Source: DASUSH01 sp963785155 (GTDB lineage: Bacteria; Actinomycetota; Thermoleophilia; Solirubrobacterales; 70-9). From it: a stretch of DNA of 64,000 nucleotides. Of the stretch, positions 60,803 through 64,000 are shown piece after piece. The stretch is from the NCBI GenBank assembly GCA_963785155.1, contig CAWAUB010000002.1:1-64000 (forward strand), given 5' to 3'. The position numbers and the translations under genes were made by a program. The notes under the pieces were generated by a model that saw nothing but the letters and a program-made list of their open reading frames with translations, searched no databases and was not told where the DNA came from. Position 1 is the first letter of the stretch, and every line of letters begins with the position of its first letter.

Positions 60803-61530
60803 TGATCGCGTTCTCGACCTTGAAGTCCCCGTCCTCCTGGAAGCACCGCATCCGGAAGGTCTGGTTGCCAGCGGGGACGTCGTTGATCACCGTGTGCGCG
60901 GTCACCATCGAGGCCGTGTCGAAGTCGGTGTGCTCGGCGTCGACCTGGCCGACCTCGGCGCGGACGCTCGAGGGCGAGTTGACGGCCGGGTCGCTGCGTG
61001 ATGAAGCACTCGCCCTTGTCGGGCCCGGCGCCGACCCCGTACCAGCCGCCGCTCGCCACCGCGTAGACGTCGGAGGTCGCGGGGAGGTTGATGCTGCTGG
61101 TCGCGCAGGAAGGGCTCGCGTTCCCCTGCGGGTCGCAGGTGTTGCCGAACGTGGCGCTCGTCTGACCCGTCGATTTGAGCTGCGGGGCGCTCAGCCCACC
61201 GAGTGCATTCGCGTTCTCGGCGGTCGCGGCGCTCCCCGCGCTCGTGGCGGTGTCAGCTGTTCCAGCGGTGTCGGCGCGACCCGCGGTGTCGGCCGACCCG
61301 GCGCTCCCCGCCCGCGCCGCGGAGGGGACCTCGCCCAGGGTGGCCTCATTGATCCGGGAGCCGTCGATCGTGTTGGCCTTCAGCTTGGTGCCGGCGATCG
61401 TCTGCTTCTTGATCGACTTGCCGTTGATCTTGCTCGCCGCGTAGCCCGCGCCGCCGAGGGCGACGAAGAGGGCGATGACGGCGACGACGTTGGCGAAGGT
61501 GAGGCGCTGGGAAATCTTTGAATAGTTCAT
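60777..61530 (-). CDS. Secreted repeat protein with decapeptide-like and Ala-Asp-Thr-Ala repeats (one frame slip)
   Basis: About 250 residues. An N-terminal hydrophobic segment (FANVVAVIALFVALGGAGYA) is followed by INGKSIKKQTIAGTKLKANT, IDGSRINEATLGEV, a roughly ten-residue repeat I-x-G/N-x-x-I, then an Ala/Thr/Asp stretch (TAGRADTAGTADTATSAG). After LGGLSAPQLKSTGQTS comes a beta domain with Cys. The frame slips near 60998; the true end VRAEVGQVDAEHTDF to ITVIRLPS stops at 60777. Proteins of this form are numerous in Thermoleophilia and may form beta-helical or collagen-like surface fibres. Confidence 0.75.
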
Positions 61531-61601
61531 GTCCTCAGCATCGGGCCGCAGGCCGCCCAGCGGCATAGCCGAGCCGCCCAGATTCGGGGGGTACGCCGCC
61601 T

Positions 61602-61631
61602 CCCCCAACGGGGGGTCCCCCAACAGGGGGG
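61602..61631 (-). terminator. Two tandem C5/G5 hairpins after polX
   Basis: ccccc-aac-gggggg and ccccc-aaca-gggggg occur back to back, 61602-61615 and 61617-61631, immediately after the polX stop on the minus strand. They can fold as two short G:C stems. No T-run follows. They may end the polX transcript before the secreted repeat gene. Confidence 0.5.
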
Positions 61632-61632
61632 T

Positions 61633-63369
61633 TCAGCCGCGCTTGCGGAGCTTCGAGAACTCGCGCCAGCCGCGCGTGTTCGCGATCTGGTCCTTCGTCA
61701 GCCAGGCGCGGCGCGCGGTCGCGATCCCGTAACGCATGTTGCCGAGGGTGCGGACCCGGTGGGCGTCGGTGTTGACGGCGATCATCACGCCGGCCTCAGC
61801 CGCCAGGCGGGCGTGGTGCTCGTTCAGGTCCCGGCGGTTCGGGTTGCCGTTGATCTCGAGCATCGTCCCGGCCTCGGCGGCCGCCTTCGCGACCCGGGCG
61901 ACATCGATGTCGTACGGCTCCCTGCGCAGGATCAGCCGCCCGGTCAGGTGCCCGATGCAGTCGACGTGCGGGTTCTCGATCGCGGTGATCACGCGCTTGG
62001 TCATCTGCTTCTCCGACATCCGGAAGGCGGTGTGGGCGCTGCCGATCACCCAGTCGAGCTCCGCGAGCAGCTCGTCCGGGTAATCGAGCGTGCCGTCGGG
62101 AAGGATGTTGACCTCGGAGCCGGCGAGCAGGCGGAACCCGCGCTTGCCCTTGTTCCACTCGCGGATCTCCTCGATCCGGGCCGCCAGCTGCTCGTCGGTG
62201 ACGTGGTTGCCGAACCCGTGGCTCGCCGAGTGGTCGGTGATCGCGAGGTACTTGTAGCCGCGCTCGCGTGCCGCCGCCGCCATCTCCTCGAGCGAGTTGA
62301 CCCCGTCCGAGAGCGTCGTGTGGCAGTGCAGGTCGCCGACGATGTCGTCCTCGGTCACCAGCTCGGGAAGCTCGCCGTCGCGCGCCGCATCGAGCTCTCC
62401 TCGTCCCTCGCGCAGCTCGGGCTCGATGTAGGCAAGGCCGAGGCGCTCGTAGACCTCCTCCTCCGTCGCGTAGAGCTCGCCCTTCCCCGTTCGCTTGCCC
62501 TCCTCGACCGCGGCGATTCCGAGCTCGGAGACCGACAGTTCCATCGCCAGCGCGCGCTCGCGGAGCTGAACGTTGTGCTCCGCGGAGCCGGTGAAGTGCT
62601 GGAGCAGGTTGCCGTAGGCATCGGGAGGCGAGATCCGAAGGTCGATCGAGAGGCCCGTGTGGGTGATGACCTTCGCCGCCGCGTCGCCGCCGCGGCCGGC
62701 CTGGGCGACGAGCGGGTGATCCTGGAGGGTCTTCGCGAGCGCGCCCGGGTCCGAGGAGGTGGCGATCAGGTCGACGTCCTTGCACGTCTCGGCCATCCGC
62801 CGCGCCGACCCCGCGATCTCGACCCGCTCCGCCTCCGGCAGCTCCCGCAGTGCTTCGGCCAGCTCCTCGGCCGCCTCGAGCGCGTCGGAGAGGAGGACGC
62901 GGACGGTCGGGCCCTCGTCGCCCAGCTTCTGGATCTCGGCGATCAGGTTCTCCTCCGCCTTCTCGCCGAACCCCTTCATCGAGCTGAGCTTTCCCTCCCG
63001 GGCAGCCGCCTCGAGTCCTTCCAGGTCCGCGATCCCGAGCTCGTCGTAGAAGCGCCGCGCAGTCTTTGCCCCCAGGCCGGGAATCCGCGTCACCTCGATC
63101 AGGGTGGGCGGGAACTTCTGCTTGAGCTTCTCCGTCTGGGGCAGCGAGCCCTCGTCGAGCAGGGTCAGCACCTTCGACTCGATCGTCGATCCGACCCCGG
63201 GCAACTCGGTGAGCTTGCCCGCGCGAGCGAGCTCGGCCACGGAGACCGGATGCGTGCGGATGACCCGTGCGGCCTCCCGGTAGGCGAGGACGCGATAGCG
63301 GACCGCGCCGTCGAGCTCGTACAGCGTCCCGAGCTCGTCCAGAGCGGCCGCGATCTCGCCGTTGCGCAT
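61633..63369 (-). CDS. polX: PolX family DNA polymerase/PHP domain protein
   Basis: A 578-residue PolX. Residues 1-90 form the helix-hairpin-helix 8-kDa-like domain (ALDELGTLYELDGAVRYRVL, LPGVGSTIESKV), 90-315 the pol-beta-like fingers and palm with VEIAGSARRMAETCKDVDLIA (Asp-x-Asp metal site), and 335-578 a PHP domain with GDLHCHTTLSDGVNS, ITDHSASHG, LAGSEVNIL and VDCIGHLTGRLI. Bacterial PolX fills short gaps and the PHP domain is a 3'-5' exonuclease/AP endonuclease. ATG 63369 has TATTTT 6 nt upstream; an in-frame longer start is less likely. Confidence 0.94.
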   Translation of the reverse strand: MRNGEIAAALDELGTLYELDGAVRYRVLAYREAARVIRTHPVSVAELARAGKLTELPGVGSTIESKVLTLLDEGSLPQTEKLKQKFPPTLIEVTRIPGLGAKTARRFYDELGIADLEGLEAAAREGKLSSMKGFGEKAEENLIAEIQKLGDEGPTVRVLLSDALEAAEELAEALRELPEAERVEIAGSARRMAETCKDVDLIATSSDPGALAKTLQDHPLVAQAGRGGDAAAKVITHTGLSIDLRISPPDAYGNLLQHFTGSAEHNVQLRERALAMELSVSELGIAAVEEGKRTGKGELYATEEEVYERLGLAYIEPELREGRGELDAARDGELPELVTEDDIVGDLHCHTTLSDGVNSLEEMAAAARERGYKYLAITDHSASHGFGNHVTDEQLAARIEEIREWNKGKRGFRLLAGSEVNILPDGTLDYPDELLAELDWVIGSAHTAFRMSEKQMTKRVITAIENPHVDCIGHLTGRLILRREPYDIDVARVAKAAAEAGTMLEINGNPNRRDLNEHHARLAAEAGVMIAVNTDAHRVRTLGNMRYGIATARRAWLTKDQIANTRGWREFSKLRKRG

Positions 63370-63375
63370 CGCCGG

Positions 63376-63385
63376 AAAATAGCCT
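63376..63385. promoter_or_regulatory. Interlocked divergent -10 boxes of polX and GT2 genes
   Basis: The 23-nt gap between polX and the glycosyltransferase holds TATTTT on the minus strand (63376-63381, 6 nt before polX) and TAGCCT on the plus strand (63380-63385, 7 nt before ATG 63393). The boxes share two bases, so only one polymerase could bind at a time. Confidence 0.55.
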
Positions 63386-63392
63386 TGTGGGG

Positions 63393-64000
63393 ATGAATGG
63401 CGAGGCACGCCCACCGATCGACGGCCCGACGTGGGTCGTTATCCCCACCTACAACGAGGCCGACACGCTCGAGAGCCTCGTCCGCGAGGTGCTCGCCGAG
63501 CTGCCCTCCGAGCGCCGGATCCTCGTGGTCGACGACTCCTCACCCGACGGGACCGGGAAGATCGCGGACCGCCTCGCCGCCGACGATGCCGACGTCGAGG
63601 TGCTCCACCACGGGGAAAAGCTCGGGCTGGGCCCGGCCTACGTGGCCGGCTTCGCGCCGAGCGCTCGCGGGCGGAGCAGCGGCGATCGTGCAGATGGACG
63701 CCGATTTCTCGCACGAGCCGCAATACCTGCCGGAACTACTGGGCGCGCTCGCGAACGCCGACCTGGCGCTCGGCTCGCGCTACGTGCCCGGCGGCCACGT
63801 CCACGACTGGGGGGCAGGGCGCCGGACGATCAGCCGGCTGGGCTCGAACTACGCCCGCACCGCGCTCGGGGTCGGGGTGCGCGACCTGACCGGCGGCTTC
63901 AAGGCCTGGCGCCGGGAAGCGCTCGAGGGGATCGCGATCGACGACGTGAGCGCGATCGGCTACGCGTTCCAGGTGGAGACGACCTACCGGGCGATCAAGG
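63393..64000 (+). CDS. GT2 glycosyltransferase, polyprenyl-phosphate mannosyltransferase type (one frame slip, cut by window end)
   Basis: The N terminus VVIPTYNEADTLESLVREVL and ILVVDDSSPDGTGKIADRL are those of dolichol-phosphate mannose synthase-like GT2 enzymes. The frame slips near 63655; in the next frame IVQMDADFSHEPQYLPELL (the D-x-D-x-S-H motif), LGSRYVPGGHVHDW and LTGGFKAWRREALEGI continue the family pattern. It transfers mannose or a related sugar from GDP to a polyprenyl phosphate for protein or glycan mannosylation. The C terminus lies beyond the window. Confidence 0.9.
   Translation, partial: MNGEARPPIDGPTWVVIPTYNEADTLESLVREVLAELPSERRILVVDDSSPDGTGKIADRLAADDADVEVLHHGEKLGLGPAYVAGFAPSARGRSSGDRADGRRFLARAAIPAGTTGRARERRPGARLALRARRPRPRLGGRAPDDQPAGLELRPHRARGRGARPDRRLQGLAPGSARGDRDRRRERDRLRVPGGDDLPGDQ

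Noticed and set aside
1..64000. tRNA genes, CRISPR arrays, insertion sequences
   Set aside because: No T-loop with matching acceptor stem, no regularly spaced repeats and no transposase-like reading frame was recognised by eye.

Overview
The window is a gene-dense, high-GC chromosomal segment, almost certainly from an actinobacterium and most likely from the Thermoleophilia (Solirubrobacterales or Gaiellales). The clues are an inverted-repeat CIRCE operator in front of groES-groEL, a 7Fe FdxA-type ferredoxin, an Lhr helicase, a UvrD-type helicase fused to a RecB-like nuclease (AdnA-like), an AlaValGly-rich secreted protein with a decapeptide-like repeat that I associate with that class, and start codons placed 6-10 nt behind TAnnnT boxes. 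The taxonomic call is inference. No rRNA, tRNA, CRISPR array, insertion sequence or prophage gene was recognised, and no gene-free stretch reaches 300 bases.

Layout. 1-7200: a broken metallo-beta-lactamase-fold gene, a penicillin-acylase family enzyme, a flavin-fold protein and the complete dTDP-rhamnose set rmlA-D-B-C. 7300-15200: a DUF2283 protein, Lhr helicase, a secreted alpha/beta hydrolase, a SnoaL-like protein, a Nei-type DNA glycosylase and a DUF1996 secreted protein. 15200-25200: an ABC exporter, a FIST plus GAF-HD-GYP sensory pair facing a Crp/Fnr regulator, a protein-carboxyl methyltransferase, a secreted CocE-type peptidase with an SDR, a TetR regulator, an ASCH protein and an SRPBCC protein. 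25200-33200: groESL, a membrane protein fused to a low-molecular-weight tyrosine phosphatase, a divergent AroD-AroE fusion, two tandem small paralogues, an acyl-CoA dehydrogenase and a methyltransferase. 33200-38250: a leftward run of multicopper oxidase, phytanoyl-CoA-dioxygenase-like enzyme, glycosyltransferase and MFS exporter. 38250-49500: a CDGSH protein, two secreted metzincin-like paralogues, a flavin monooxygenase with an aldo/keto reductase, a cyclic-nucleotide-binding domain fused to an ammonia-lyase fold, a ferredoxin and a secreted repeat protein. 49500-64000: Mrp/ApbC, a basic coiled-coil protein, an inositol-monophosphatase-like protein, the AdnA-like helicase-nuclease, PAC2, an OB-HD ribonuclease-like protein, ArfB, a TauE exporter, trehalose phosphatase, PolX and the start of a GT2 glycosyltransferase.

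Two properties run through the window. First, about sixteen of some sixty genes are interrupted by single-base frame changes, mostly in G/C runs, while the protein continues intact in the next frame. This looks like unpolished long-read sequence rather than real decay, so those genes are given here as whole genes spanning the breaks. Second, many genes appear leaderless: a TAnnnT box sits 6-10 nt before the start codon, often in mirrored pairs between divergent genes.

The least expected items are: a 55-nt element present twice, 44 kb apart, ending exactly on the start codon of two different exporter genes, with its only two differences compensating each other in a hairpin; the cyclic-nucleotide-domain/ammonia-lyase fusion whose cofactor-forming Ala-Ser-Gly is absent; and the AroD-AroE fusion in which one key catalytic residue of each active site is replaced.
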